From the NCBI GenBank assembly GCA_000827325.1, contig KN832882.1:124001-188000 (forward strand): DNA of 64,000 nucleotides. Direction: 5' to 3'. The notes below the pieces were generated by a model. It had not been told where the DNA came from and searched no databases. It saw nothing but the letters and a program-made list of their open reading frames with translations. This document shows, in pieces, positions 23,600 to 34,683 of this stretch. Origin of the DNA: Oidiodendron maius Zn (Eukaryota > Ascomycota > Leotiomycetes > Myxotrichaceae). The translations under genes were made by a program, and so were the position numbers. The stretch's first letter is position 1. Every line of letters begins with the position of its first letter.

Positions 23600-24292
23600 T
23601 CATGCGGCCTCGCTGTGCTGCCCGGCCTCGATCCGCGAGATCGCCTCGTCGGCGGTGACCACATCGCCGAAGAGAAGCATGTTCGCTAGGCTGGCGTTGT
23701 GCACCGCGTCGCCGCGCGTGGCGTTGCCGTCTTGCACGAACAGGACGTGGTAGCCCATCTGCATCGCGTCCCGCATCGTCGACTCGCAACAGCAGTTCGT
23801 GGTGGTGCCGGTGACGACCAGCGTGTCGATGCCCCTGGCCTTCAGGAGCGAGCCCAGATCGCACGTTCCCGGAATGAAGGCGCTCCATCGCGTCTTCGGC
23901 ACAATCAGGTCCTCCGGCTGGATGTCGAGGCCGGGCCACAGGGCATGCTGCTCGGCGTCGACGGTGAACGCTGCCCGTATGCGCTCGACCGCATCGGGAG
24001 TCATGCGGTCGTAATGCGATCCCCAATGATGCGGCTCATCGGGATCAAACTTGTACTGGACGTAGGCAATAGTTCCCTCGGCAGACCGGAGCGCCCGCGA
24101 CACGCGATTGACATTCTCGACGATGCCGCGCGCGATCGGTATCTCCAACAGCGCCCCCTCGCCCATGAAGCCGACCTGGAGGTCGACCACGATATGCGCA
24201 GTCCGGGCCGGGTTGACTATAATCTTATGATGGCCGCCGCGCATCCAGGCGACGCGATCGAGGGCTTCGGTGGGAATGTAAGACTGATGCAT
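23600..24292 (-). CDS. Isochorismatase-family cysteine hydrolase (230 aa), likely bacterial origin
   Basis: The intronless frame encodes a typical isochorismatase-like hydrolase. The catalytic Asp is in IVVDLQVGF (Asp37), the Lys in LIVPKTRWSAF (Lys133) and the nucleophilic Cys in TGTTTNCCCEST (Cys168), followed by MRDAMQMGYHVLFVQD. Family members cleave isochorismate or hydrolyse amides such as nicotinamide or N-carbamoyl compounds; the substrate cannot be told. The coding sequence is conspicuously GC-rich, with G/C-ending codons, set in an AT-rich region. With the absence of introns this suggests transfer from a high-GC bacterium. It is divergently arranged with the Zn2Cys6 regulator starting at 24787. 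All catalytic residues are present. Confidence 0.92.
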   Translation of the reverse strand: MHQSYIPTEALDRVAWMRGGHHKIIVNPARTAHIVVDLQVGFMGEGALLEIPIARGIVENVNRVSRALRSAEGTIAYVQYKFDPDEPHHWGSHYDRMTPDAVERIRAAFTVDAEQHALWPGLDIQPEDLIVPKTRWSAFIPGTCDLGSLLKARGIDTLVVTGTTTNCCCESTMRDAMQMGYHVLFVQDGNATRGDAVHNASLANMLLFGDVVTADEAISRIEAGQHSEAA

Positions 24293-24385
24293 GGTTACGG
24301 TAATTGGAAAGGTTTGTTCAGGCGATAAGACTGCGCCGAGACTTGTTTGGCCATTTCATCTCTGGGGAAACGTTGGCTTAAATAG

Positions 24386-24693
24386 CGATGGCACTTCTGT
24401 TGAAATGCAATACAGAAACATAGTTCATGTGCCTTTCTCGGTGCGGATGAGATTCTCTTCCGCGGTTGAAGTTAGGTACAACAACACCATGGTGTGAAAT
24501 TGCGAAATCTCTTGAGGTGCTCGGAGTTCTGGGGCCGCAATGTCCGAGACGGGCTGGTGTTGATGCAAATTTAAGGGTCCATTTATGCATGGTGCTGTCG
24601 GACCTAAATTCGACCGCGGAAGCGAATCTCGTCCGTACCGAGAATGGTACGTGAACTATGTCTCTGTATTGCATTGCAACAGAAGTGCCATCG
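24386..24693. repeat. 308-bp inverted repeat between divergent genes
   Basis: The left arm (about 24386-24490) and right arm (about 24589-24693) are near-perfect reverse complements over roughly 105 bp, beginning CGATGGCACTTCTGTTG. The spacer is about 100 bp. Both arms contain an open frame reading MQYR(N/D)IVHVPFSVR when read inward. The element occupies most of the intergenic space between the isochorismatase and its divergent regulator. It could be a small MITE or a hairpin-forming regulatory sequence. Confidence 0.75.
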
Positions 24694-24786
24694 TTGTCTC
24701 TTTCGTTGTCACTCTTATTGGCGCTCGAAATCGTTTCAAGACGGACTTAGATACATCAGAAGGATGGCTCAGAGATAGATGTGACC

Positions 24787-27030
24787 ATGTCCAACGACCA
24801 GACTCTAAAAAAGGCTCGGGGAGGGACGAAAAGCTGTACCGAGTGTAAGTAAAGAAACCACAACCAAAAAGCAATGCAGCCCTTAGCCGCGCCTTTCTGA
24901 CGTTCGAAGCAGGTAGACGTCGTAAAGTGCGTTGTATTCGGCAGCCCGAAGATGCACAGACTTGCAGAAGATGTGAAGAACGCGACTCGGAATGTATTGC
25001 ACAGACGTACAGTTCCCAACCGCTTCACTCACAAAGATTTTCTTCGCGATATCGGATATCCAAATTGGAATCAAAAGTAGCTAGTCTAAGCAAGATCATA
25101 CGTGATATTGAGACTAAGCTCGGAAATCTCCCTACTCAAGTGTCAGAGCCAACTCCTGCTCTGCCAGTATCAAGTCCGGAAACCTATGAGTCTGATGATA
25201 ATTCTAGTATGTCAGATGTGCTCACTACAGAACCACCATCGCATATGCGTTCACTTTTCCAAAATAGCTGGCTTAGCGTGGATACCGACCACCAAAATAG
25301 ACAGCTATATGACCGTAAGGCAAGGGCTTCTGCACATTTACTAGATATAGCGAGACGCGCTCTGCAGAAATTGATTCCGTCAAAGTATGACGTTTCGCAC
25401 ATTGCTAGATCAGCATCCAGGTGGCTAGACTTGCTCCATACTCTACTTCCACAGCCATTTGCGGTCAAATCTCAGCAGGAAATTCTTGATTGCTACGAGG
25501 AGATGTGCAAACCAGACACAGATGCTATAAGTCTAGCTACGTGGCTGATAACTATTGCCATTACGGCCCAGCAAATACCTCAAGAACATCACAGTCCTTC
25601 CATCCAGCTCGACGGTCGTCAGAAATACTCAAGATTCTCTCGAGCAGTGGCTGAGATAGCAGAGAGTACACTTATTTCTTATGATAGACTGATATGTACA
25701 GTTGAAGGCCTTGGAATGGCCATGCACTTCGTTCGACTGTGAGTTTCTCTTTTGTTTTACCCGTACTATAACTGATAGCGAATATAGTCAAATGAGCCAA
25801 GGCAATTTACAAAAGGCATGGCTTCGATTACGCCATTTCATAGCGGTTGCAGAGCTTATGGGACTGCCTAACGCATGTCAAGCTTTCCAGTCTAGCCAGG
25901 GTAACGGATCAGACGGCTATGAGACACAGCTCCAGAGAGCTCAGCTATGGCAATCGTTCTGTTCTGCCGACGGTATCTCTGGGGTAGTACTAAACCTTCC
26001 TCCATCTATTAGTCCATACCAAAGGCCGAAGCCTCAAACATTAGCTATTGACGGTGTTATTCAACCTCGGGCATATATTAGTAGGTTGATAGAAATCACC
26101 ACTAAGATTCAATACCGGGATAATACAAATATGACACAAAGATCGTGTGCTGAGCTCTATGCCTCTGCCCTGGAACTCGATAGGGAGCTCAAGGTACTTG
26201 CATCACAGACGCCGAAATCATGGTGGACTCGAAGTGTGGAGCACGTCAAACCTGATCATGTAGTCCAATTCTTGCATTGCTGTATCAGTATGCGGATTCA
26301 TCTGGCTTTTGCGATGCGAAAAGACCCAGATGGAGAATATATCTACAGTCGCTTGACCTGCAGGGAGGCGTGCGAATCGGTTACGGAATATTATCGATTT
26401 CTTCGTCGAGAGCTCCCATCCGGTATTTTTCTATCCCGGTGCTTGGATCTGCAGGTTTTCATTGCTACTGTTATTCTCCTTCTCACATCCCATAGCTCGC
26501 CTTGCACGGATCTGCCAAATTTGCGGACCAACAAAGTCAAGGTCGACAGCGTAGTTACACAAGTCATCGAGGTTATGGATGAAAAGTCAAAGAATACTGC
26601 TGTCTCTCACTTTGCGCAGCATTGTGTTAATTCAATTCGCTCTCTGAAGGAACTGCTCCAGGAAGATGATGAAGGCTCTAACATGCAAGAGCTGACGTTG
26701 AAAATTCCACTGCTAGGAATAGTTCACATTCGGCGCAATAGCTATAGGTCCCGGACGCAGGATACCCAAAACCAACCTTCTTTCGGAATTCTCGCAAATT
26801 CAGGCTTATGGAAGCCGAACGAGCAGTTGTTGACAACTCAAGAACATAGGCAAATACCTCTCAATATCAATAGCAACATGGCCTCCAACTTACAAGCGCC
26901 AGAAGAACTGCCATGGGACCCTCTCTCATGGTGCATTGAGGACCAGTATGAGGATTTCTTCCAAGATGCTCTCATGGCAGATGAAATTGATCAATTTGCG
27001 ATATGGCAAAACAATCATCTCCCTTGCTGA
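24787..27030 (+). CDS. Zn2Cys6 transcription factor with Fungal_trans domain (708 aa)
   Basis: Exons 24787-24844, 24913-25738 and 25788-27030 join in frame; introns are 68 and 49 bp. The first junction completes the zinc cluster: CTECRRRKVRC, then a loop, then CRRCEERDSEC, giving the six Cys of a Gal4-type DNA-binding domain at about residues 17-44. A coiled coil follows (YRISKLESKVASLSKII). The middle homology region has LRHFIAVAELMGLPNA and LWQSFCSADGISGVVLNLP. It is expected to be nuclear and DNA-binding. The divergent position suggests it may regulate the isochorismatase gene, which is an inference from arrangement only. Confidence 0.9.
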
Positions 27031-27851
27031 TAGAAATTAACAGTAGCTACAAAGTCTGGTGACAACTTCTAGTATAGTTATCAAGGTTCAAAGGTTTAGA
27101 TAAGTCTTTCTATAAATATTGGAGATAGTAAAAGCGTGATGTTAGAGCTGCGATGAAGGGGCTCGTTGCAATATAAAAAGTTTTCTTACAAATAAGGGGC
27201 GAGAGCAACAATACAAAGATAAAAACTTTTTTATAATGGGTTCAAGGTGTTCAAAAGTAGGCATAGAATATAGCTTATATAAATATATAAAGATTATCAA
27301 TGTATGTGCAAAGTGTGAGACATTGAAATTCGAAGTACTGTACCCACTATTTCTCTCGGCATGGCAGGTGTCTCGGCACGTAGGTAGGGATGTTAGTCAG
27401 GTTTAATTGCTTTTGAGAGTTAGTCCTTTCGGTCTCTAATATCCGTAACTTCTTCCATAACTATGCTACTAGGTCCTGATCAGCTAGCTGATCCCTCTGG
27501 TCCTGATATAGTTTAAGGGTATTTAATGCAGAAATTGTTTTAGATACAGAGACCTTAGCCACCTCCTCAACACTACCCTCTTGATCGTCCTAATCAGGGA
27601 GGGAGTAGTGCGCTTATATATTCTTCCCAATTAACTATCCTTTCCTTATTTGGATGGATAAAGCTCCTTATATCTACTAGCCCCTTGATCCTTTGATTAG
27701 AAGTGGTTATAGAGCTAGCTATCCATTGCATTTCTTGGATCAGTTCAAGAGACTTGGCATATCAGATGTTTTTAGGCTCTTCTTAACCTCTTCAAATCCC
27801 CCGGTCCGGAATAGACAGAGAATAATGTATTATACTTTGCGTTAATTCCCT
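27031..27851 (-). mobile_element. Decayed transposon end: terminal repeat plus transposase tail
   Basis: At 27345-27397 lies a sequence (TCTCGGCACGTAGG.AGGGAT) matching the right terminal repeat of the 47.8-51.0 kb element. Next to it, on the minus strand (about 27400-27610), a frame reads EVAKVSVSKTISALNTLKLYQDQRDQ, interrupted by a stop and then resuming (LWKKLRILETERT). This resembles the C-terminal tail of a DDE transposase. I infer a truncated member of the same transposon family. The remainder (27031-27340 and 27620-27851) is AT-rich and unassigned. Confidence 0.5.
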
Positions 27852-30800
27852 TTAAAATGCGATGACCTCCTCCCGATATGGTGCAATTACCACCGGGCCA
27901 ACTAAGCCAAAAGCTTGCCTAGAAGCAATGCCGTAAACATCTGGTTCCGTAATCCTCAAACGGTTAAGCAGTGTTGTTGCCACCTCAATCTCGAGTGTAT
28001 TTGTTCCCGGTTTTAAATACATGCCAATATCAAACTCTATGCTTAATTGGTCAACCGGTGGCATTTGCTTTCCATTCACAGTTATACGGAATGAGCCCAA
28101 GAAGGATGGAATTTGCAACGTCGCCCCTGCATCGGATGGCCAGTCGTGAAGGTTGAAAGACGTGGAATAAGTTCCAATTCCAGAAACATCAAGAAGTTCG
28201 GTGATATTTGTCCATACTGTAAGTTCCTCAAGCTGAACTGTATGCTTAATGATTCTAGTGGTGGTGTTGGTCATACCCGGCTGGTAGTCCTGTACATTGA
28301 GGGTCCACTTTTGCAGTTCTTGTGCTGGAGGAATCGTGCCAATTTTGGTTTCGGTCTTGCGCCCTGTGCTAAGCACAGTAGTAAATGTCCCAGTAGTGTT
28401 AGAGCAAAGGACTAAGCCCCTAGTACCACGGTAAACAGAGTTTGCAGTGGTGCTAATAGCGTGGTCAAGCGTCGGAAGGACGGCAAGTGTGATCATCGTC
28501 GCTTGGTATGCTTGCAGATTGATGTGTACTTGGATGTGGGTAGAGGAGAGCTCGACATATGTGCCTAGAGGGACCATCTCACCAGTCCAGAGGTCCATTA
28601 AGATGGGTACGGCGTTGTGAAATCGTCGTGGAATGATTACGTCGACCTCCACCCCAGAAGTAGGAACCTTGGTAGAAATGGCAAATGCAGTGGGCGTGGA
28701 GGCAACAAATAAGAAGTGGTCAAGATCGCCATCAACTTTGTGAAAATTGATGAGTTGTGAAGAGTTATATTGGACATCGGGTGACAGCCCAAGAGCAGCA
28801 ACGCCATTCGGAATATCAGCCTCCGTCGCTACATTTGCAACGTTTTTGAGCTTTAGCAACTCAGAGAATAGAGCGGTAATCCTAGGACTATCCGAGGCTT
28901 CTCCTTGGCCATACGCATGGACAACGGACCAATTTCCAACGACAAGAACTGGCAGGCCTTGTTGGGCGTACTCAAGGATCCGCGTGGCTGAATCCAAGGT
29001 CATGACTGACTCATTACCACCAAAATCATCACCTTCGAAGGCAAGTATTCTGTAACCCGGTCCATCAGGGGCAAGACGATCATTCTTTACTTTGCCATTG
29101 GGAAGCTGAAGAAGGGTGGGCCCGATAATGTTTAGACTCCATCCTTCCATTGTCCCGGCTGCGCTAAACCACGGAGTATTATATCCTGCTCCGACATAGC
29201 CCTTTTGAGAGAACCACGCAACATCATGCTGGGGGACCCCACGCTGAAGTATGGTTTGCATGCGGCCGAGATAACCAGTTATGTCTGTGGCATGCGTCCA
29301 CATTGGCTCTCGAGGGCCCCAAGCGTCTGCGTATCCAATCCCGCCTTTATAGGGTGTAAATGCGGCAAATCCGGGCCACTCAGTTTGAGGTGCAGTGATA
29401 TAGGAGAAGCCGTGGAGTACCATATGATTCATACCGGTTGAGAATACTGGGTTCAAGGTACGAATAACCTCTTCCCCTGTACAGATGAGTAAGTTCCTGC
29501 TGTTGCAAAATAAATGGCCAAGATAGATACATAGGTTTGGAAAAACAAAGGTGGAGGAGCTAATTAACAACACTTACAAGTCGTGGAATACGCCCCACCA
29601 GCAAAGGCGCATGCTTCGGTCGATAACAGTGGAAGACCAGCCATGTTGGCCGCACCGGCAACGGATCGAAAGTCTCCTAGGTTCTTGAATTCGAGGGTTT
29701 CCCCTTCAGGGATACTCAAAGCTGCCATAGCGCTCATACAGTCAGTCGGCAGTCCATATGGCTGCGCACGAAGTTTCATGTTCATTGATTCCGCCCAGGG
29801 TTTGATAACATTAACATGGTTTTCGACGTAGAGCGCACTCATAGTGTCCCAGTAGTCATTCAAAACTCCTCGAGTAAGCTCGGCATCGGAGAAAGAAAAC
29901 GCTTGTTTCTGGTTCTCAAGAGTCAGGCCGGGTATGATTGAGAAAATGCTGTATCCGTTTCTCTCCTTGAATTCTGTAGGTAGAAGGGGCGTCCATAAAG
30001 TGTTGTATTTCAGCTCCAGGGAATCTTCAAAAATTGACCCTTTAACTTTTTCGAGTACGGCCATAAGAGCTGGCGATAGAATGTGCTCTTTCCAGTAGTT
30101 GATGCTAGCTTTACTACCAGCTACGGAAAAATGGTCAAGAACAGTACCATCTGGGTCGTTGTGAGGTCCTGCTTCGGGTGGTTGGCCCGTCCCTCTCATA
30201 TGAAACGACAGGAGCAACCAGGTCCTATCGTCAGGTGGTGTCCAGGTAATGTTACCATTTTTCACATTGCCAGTGAGATCTATGAGAGTGGTTGAGTCAA
30301 GAACAACAGGAACTGCCGTCACAGGACTCGACGCGTTTACACGCCATGCCTGGAGCGCGAGTAGAGTTTGGTTATTGACCCCAGCTGTTGCCGCAACATA
30401 AGGAGGGGGGATAGCACCACTGTATGTACTGCCGTTGGCAACAATAATCCGACCCGATACAACCTCGGTGGAGGCGCCTTCATCATCCGGTCGGAGGCTT
30501 GGAGCCGAAGCTGGATAAGACGGACCCAGTGCAATATCAAGCTGAAAGCCCAGGGATTCCGCATGTCGATAAGCTGTCGAGACAGCGTCAATCCAAGGTT
30601 CCGTCGCCCAGCCGTGGCCTGCTGGATCAACCGGTATAGTTATGCTTGGGTGAACGTCATTGATCTCAGCTCCACCAAATCCAGCAGCGTACATCTGGTT
30701 GATTTCGGTTGTTATCTCCGCCGGGTCGACCATACCATGTGGCCACCACCACCGCACCTTTGGTCTCGCGGTGATTGGAGGAGCACCAAATTCTCCAATC

Positions 30801-30886
30801 AGACTGCCAATAGAGCTGGCAGAGTTCGGGAGCAGGGCTTGAATAATCGAGTTCTGCAGGGACTTAGCAGCTCCTATGACTGATGT
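27852..30886 (-). CDS. GH106-like alpha-L-rhamnosidase
   Basis: Exon A (from at least 30757 to 29578) and exon B (29476-27852) join across a 101-bp gtaagt...tacag intron that splits a Trp codon. The open frame runs from 30886, giving up to about 977 residues. RWWWPHGMVDPAEI and INQMYAAGFGGAEI are typical of the N-terminal TIM barrel of GH106-type rhamnosidases. The C-terminus is a beta-sandwich with FRITVNGKQMP and LKPGTNTLEIEVATTLLNRL. Such enzymes release rhamnose from plant pectin, glycosides or polysaccharides, usually outside the cell. The start is unsettled: a TAG (possible acceptor) lies at 30887-30889, and the upstream minus strand has an in-frame GNWDNRYIMAL stretch but no clean junction. 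No signal peptide was found. Confidence 0.75.
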
Positions 30887-32079
30887 CTAGTCACCAACTT
30901 ACAAGTGCCATGATGTAGCGATTATCCCAGTTCCCTGCCAATCCTTCTAATGCACCCGTCTCGAGGCTTGCAGAGATCTACATACCTAGCGTCTTCGAAG
31001 CAATATCATTTACCTTTATAGAGACGTGAGCTGCCATACCTCAATAAGTTCAGTCAGCGGTGTAGATGGCTTTAAGGCGCTCGTGGGTCATTACACCGAA
31101 ACGTTTGGTACCGGCCACCTAAACTCTGCTCTGCGGAGGCGGGGTAAACAAGAAATTCCGGAACCTTACGTTTTTAGGACAGCGTCATTCTAGCTCGGGT
31201 GTAAAACGTCCTTGGCGCAGGGGACAGAACGATATTGTAGTAAGTCAAGAATCCCCCATCTTTCTCTAGCGAATTCGTTTGCAATACCCGAGATAAGTTT
31301 CTCCGTCTGAGAACTAATATTCCGAATCGCGAAGATCTGCACCGAGAGCACTGACCATGCGATTTGTAGAGAGCAAAGCAACTACTTTACTTTTGCCATT
31401 TTCAGATTACGATTAGGTTGTTAAGTAGTGCCCGCTGTCGGACTATCATCATGCAAGTTTGTAGGTTTGGTACGTCAAATGAATGCAAGTTCCTATTGTT
31501 TAATTTTGGTTTTAGTGAGGTAACCTCTTCATAAAGGATATAAGTGGGGTTAGGAGGAGAAAGATATTCGAGGATAGGCACAAAATTATAAGCTCACTAT
31601 ATGAAGACTTAAGTACGACTCAGATTTCAGTGTAGAGGAAGGGGTGGTTAGGTGTCATAGAATAGCATTTACGGAAGTGGCCAGTTAGTACTAACCTTAG
31701 CTGGTGCAGAGTATATCGAATGACAAACGAGTCAGGTTGTCAGCGCCAAAAGTGACCGAGGTGGTCTATGCTCACTTCCTTTTTAGAGAAAGGGGATGAA
31801 GCCGAATTTGCAATTGACCGTATCGTCGTGCACACCGCCGTGCTCGCAGTCGTTGCCACGTTATCGCGACAGAGGTGTATCTCTCAACCGAAGGAGAAAA
31901 GAGCCGATGTTGGCAAACATCGGCTACTTAAGAGATATATATATAAATACTCTAAATACTCTCGCCGTAACAGTCGAAAGAGGCACGTCCAAGACCAGCA
32001 TCATACAGGACAGGCTACTGATGAAGGCTAAACTGTCCCCACGAAGGATACACTCTTTCTTAGATACGGCTATGAATTT
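30887..32079. other. Spacer with possible 5' exon of the rhamnosidase gene
   Basis: The first 150 bp may hold a 5' exon of the GH106-like gene. A perfect 10-bp-stem hairpin (AGCCGATGTT-GGCA-AACATCGGCT) lies at 31902-31925. No other gene is supported. Confidence 0.4.
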
Positions 32080-32496
32080 TTGAGCCACGCAGAATGTCAG
32101 AATGGGGGCCGTTTCTGCTGGGTGGCTCAAGGATTAGACCAGGAGGTAAGATCACTCTATGCATGCCACCGGTCGTTTTCAATTCTGTTATTACATTTCG
32201 TAAGTTGGTTCTTTAGACGTTGTATTTGTCGAGGCACTTCAGCATCGACCGCCATTCACTACCCGTTTGGGCCAACAAAGAATTTTCACTATTGTGAGTC
32301 TCGAAAACTGATCATCAATTGTATTTACACCACCTCCCTCGACGTCGATCGTATAATCTTATCATGGACTACAACTTCGGAGTCTTGGGCTGTTGATCCT
32401 TCCGGCGTCTTCACCTGGCTATTGCTTTCGATCACATTGGCTGTTGCATATCTCGCCCTATGGAACAAGTTATTGGCTGCTTCTTCAAGTGCATAG
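32080..32496 (+). CDS. Unknown short frame with C-terminal membrane segment
   Basis: A 138-codon frame ends with a hydrophobic segment (VFTWLLLSITLAVAYLALW). Alternative splicing through a gtaag...tttag interval (about 32142-32219) would give MSEWGPFLLGGSRIRPG joined to DVVFVEALQHRPPF instead, in another frame. I cannot decide between them and recognise no family. It could be the start of a truncated gene. Confidence 0.25.
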   Translation: MSHAECQNGGRFCWVAQGLDQEVRSLYACHRSFSILLLHFVSWFFRRCICRGTSASTAIHYPFGPTKNFHYCESRKLIINCIYTTSLDVDRIILSWTTTSESWAVDPSGVFTWLLLSITLAVAYLALWNKLLAASSSA

Positions 32497-32511
32497 TGAA
32501 ACGGGGAGTAA

Positions 32512-33961
32512 TTATGCAAGAACATACTCTTCTTTATTATAGATGACTCTCACAACCTGTGTCATCAAAATCAAGCAAATAACATTTGCAGCTGAATATG
32601 GATAACCTTTGGGGAACCTCGGCGCCTCTACAGTGGGATATACCAGTAGAGGGATCCAGGCATTCGTTGATGTGGCAATCGCCGTCATGAGGATGAGCGT
32701 CAGCGCTCTCTCCTCAACATTATGTCTGAGAATAATATTTGCCCAACCATAGAGCACAGAAGAAACAGCAACCGACGCATAATTAGTACTGAACGCAAAC
32801 CATTTAGCGGATTCTGGCACTTTCCAGATCGTGAGGATGATGAGGCCAGTGAGATTCCACAGACAGGCAAGCGTGATGGCGCCGGGCCGACCGAGGAATA
32901 GGTCTGCACTAAAATTGATGAATAGAACGTAGAAAATGCCTAGAGCCGGTGCGATGGTGCCGAGATTGTTGACTGTAGGGGTGTCCAAGCGATCCAGACT
33001 TTTGATCCAGAGCAAGAATGCTGCTGTGTTGGCGGAGGTATTAAAAAAGAAAATATCCCAAATAACAAGAACGTAGAATCTCCAACCTGTGAATATTCGG
33101 CGGAGTCGGCCCCAAGAGAAGGGGAGCGCTTCAAGTTTGTTACCGTGACGTTCAAGTCTTGCTCTTGCGAGTGCAATTTCATTCTCGGATAATATGAGTC
33201 GATTTGGTTTGTCTGGAGTTCCGGGCCACAACACGAATCCTACGAACGCTAACGGGAGTGTGATGACTGAAGTTATAATGAACATCCAGCGCCATCCAGC
33301 TAGTCCATTGACTCCATCAAGATGTTTTGAGGCAGCTGCTTGCAGAAGGCCAGCTGTGAGAGTGCCGAGTGTGAGGCCGGCGTAGAAGATACCTCCTCTC
33401 CTGCTAATCTCGTCGCTCTTGTACCAGGACCCAAGGACGAAATGCACACCAGGAAAATATGAAGCCTGCAGTTGTTAATTTGGGCAATAAAACACTGTGA
33501 ATAGATTCACCTCGAATATTGAGACCATAAACCGGTAAGCCATAATTTCGGAGTAACTTGTAGCACGATACTGAACCAGATTGAAAATACCCCAGCAGAA
33601 GTCCAAGCTCGGAACAAGCCAATGCATTGGCACTTTTGGGAAGAGGTATGCAAATGGAAGTAGGCCGAGAACGTTTCCCACAATGAAAATTGTCTGGAAT
33701 TGAACGAGTTGATTGCCGTGGAAGTTTAAGTCTTCTGACATCCCCGATACATAGGCATTATCTGGACGGTATAAGCCGAAAGTCTGACCTGATATTTGAA
33801 ATTGGCTCACTAATGTTGGTCTGATCAATATACTTCACTCAATAAATCACGAATGCGTATGGGACAATAAGGAAATCGAGCTTCATCACAAGTCTTCTTT
33901 CCTCTGGGGTATCTTCTGGAGAGTACCAATGGTACCACCGCCGAATCGACTCTTTTCCCAT
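32512..33961 (-). pseudogene. Dal5-family MFS transporter with in-frame TGA
   Basis: Exons 33961-33811, 33761-33511 and 33465-32512 join in frame (451 codons), with introns of 49 and 45 bp. The sequence matches the anion:cation symporter (allantoate/vitamin permease, Dal5/Tna1-like) branch of the MFS. It starts MGKESIRRWYHWYSPEDTPE and has IDQTNINNAYVSGM across the first intron, FPGVHFVLGSWY and about ten further membrane segments. In exon 1 the conserved Tyr-Trp-Val-Lys-Tyr segment reads TAT TGA GTG AAG, so a stop replaces Trp (33837-33839). All else is open. It is either a recent pseudogene or a stop that needs recoding. Substrates of the family are carboxylates, allantoate or vitamins. Confidence 0.8.
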
Positions 33962-34128
33962 CTTCGTCGAATAGGTATCCAAGGAGAGCAATGACAATAT
34001 GGATCCTGTAAGAAAAAGCAAGGCTAGGCTCGAATCAAACGTTAAGTGACCACTTTACGCGAATTTTGAGGTGCGAAAAGGACGATCACCAATAGCATTA
34101 TCTGCTTCTCGGTTGTAGGTTGCTGTAG

Positions 34129-34683
34129 TTGGAATTCGAAAGCGTAGATAAATATATTCATGATAACTCACCTGATCAGAAAAGTCGCTTAAGTTATGGC
34201 TTCAAAATAAATGTCGTCAAAATAGCTGCGAATGCGCCATGTTGGCGTTTCTGGCTAGGCCTTAAATGGCTGTGGTACGCCGAGGCGAGGAAACGAGGTT
34301 TAAGGGTTCAGCCAAAAGCAAAGGTCGGCTTGCTTCTAGAACTTGGTGCAGACCCAAATGCTCCTGGTTATCGAGTCAAGCCGCTTCAAATTGCGGTAGC
34401 ATTCCAGGACTATCATACAGTAGATCTACTGCTTGCAGCAGGTGCCGTATCTAACGATGTTGGGGACGCAAGTGGGCTGAAATGGGGAAATAATATGATT
34501 CTTGGCAGGTTTTTTTTTCAACATTCTTTGTGGGTATAGCCCTCTGCAAATAATCCGACATGTGGAGGACTTTGTAGATTGGGATTACGATGATACAATG
34601 CTTGAAGAAAGGGAGAGATTAGGTGTTGAAAACCTTCTCCTTGAACACGGAGCCAGGATCATTCTTCTTCATTCTGGATCCTG
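34129..34683 (+). pseudogene. Ankyrin-repeat fragment
   Basis: Two frames carry ankyrin units: VGLLLELGADPNAPGYRVKP, LQIAVAFQDYHTVDLLLAAG and, after a frame change near 34510-34535, SPLQIIRHVEDFV and GVENLLLEHGARI. A small intron or frameshift separates them. No start domain or full repeat array is present. It is most likely the leftover of a larger ankyrin protein of the kind seen at 44.1 kb. Confidence 0.6.

Noticed and set aside
23583-24328. Long alternative frames on both strands over the isochorismatase gene
   Set aside because: High GC reduces stop codons in all frames. Only the 24292-23600 frame has catalytic residues and a family match.
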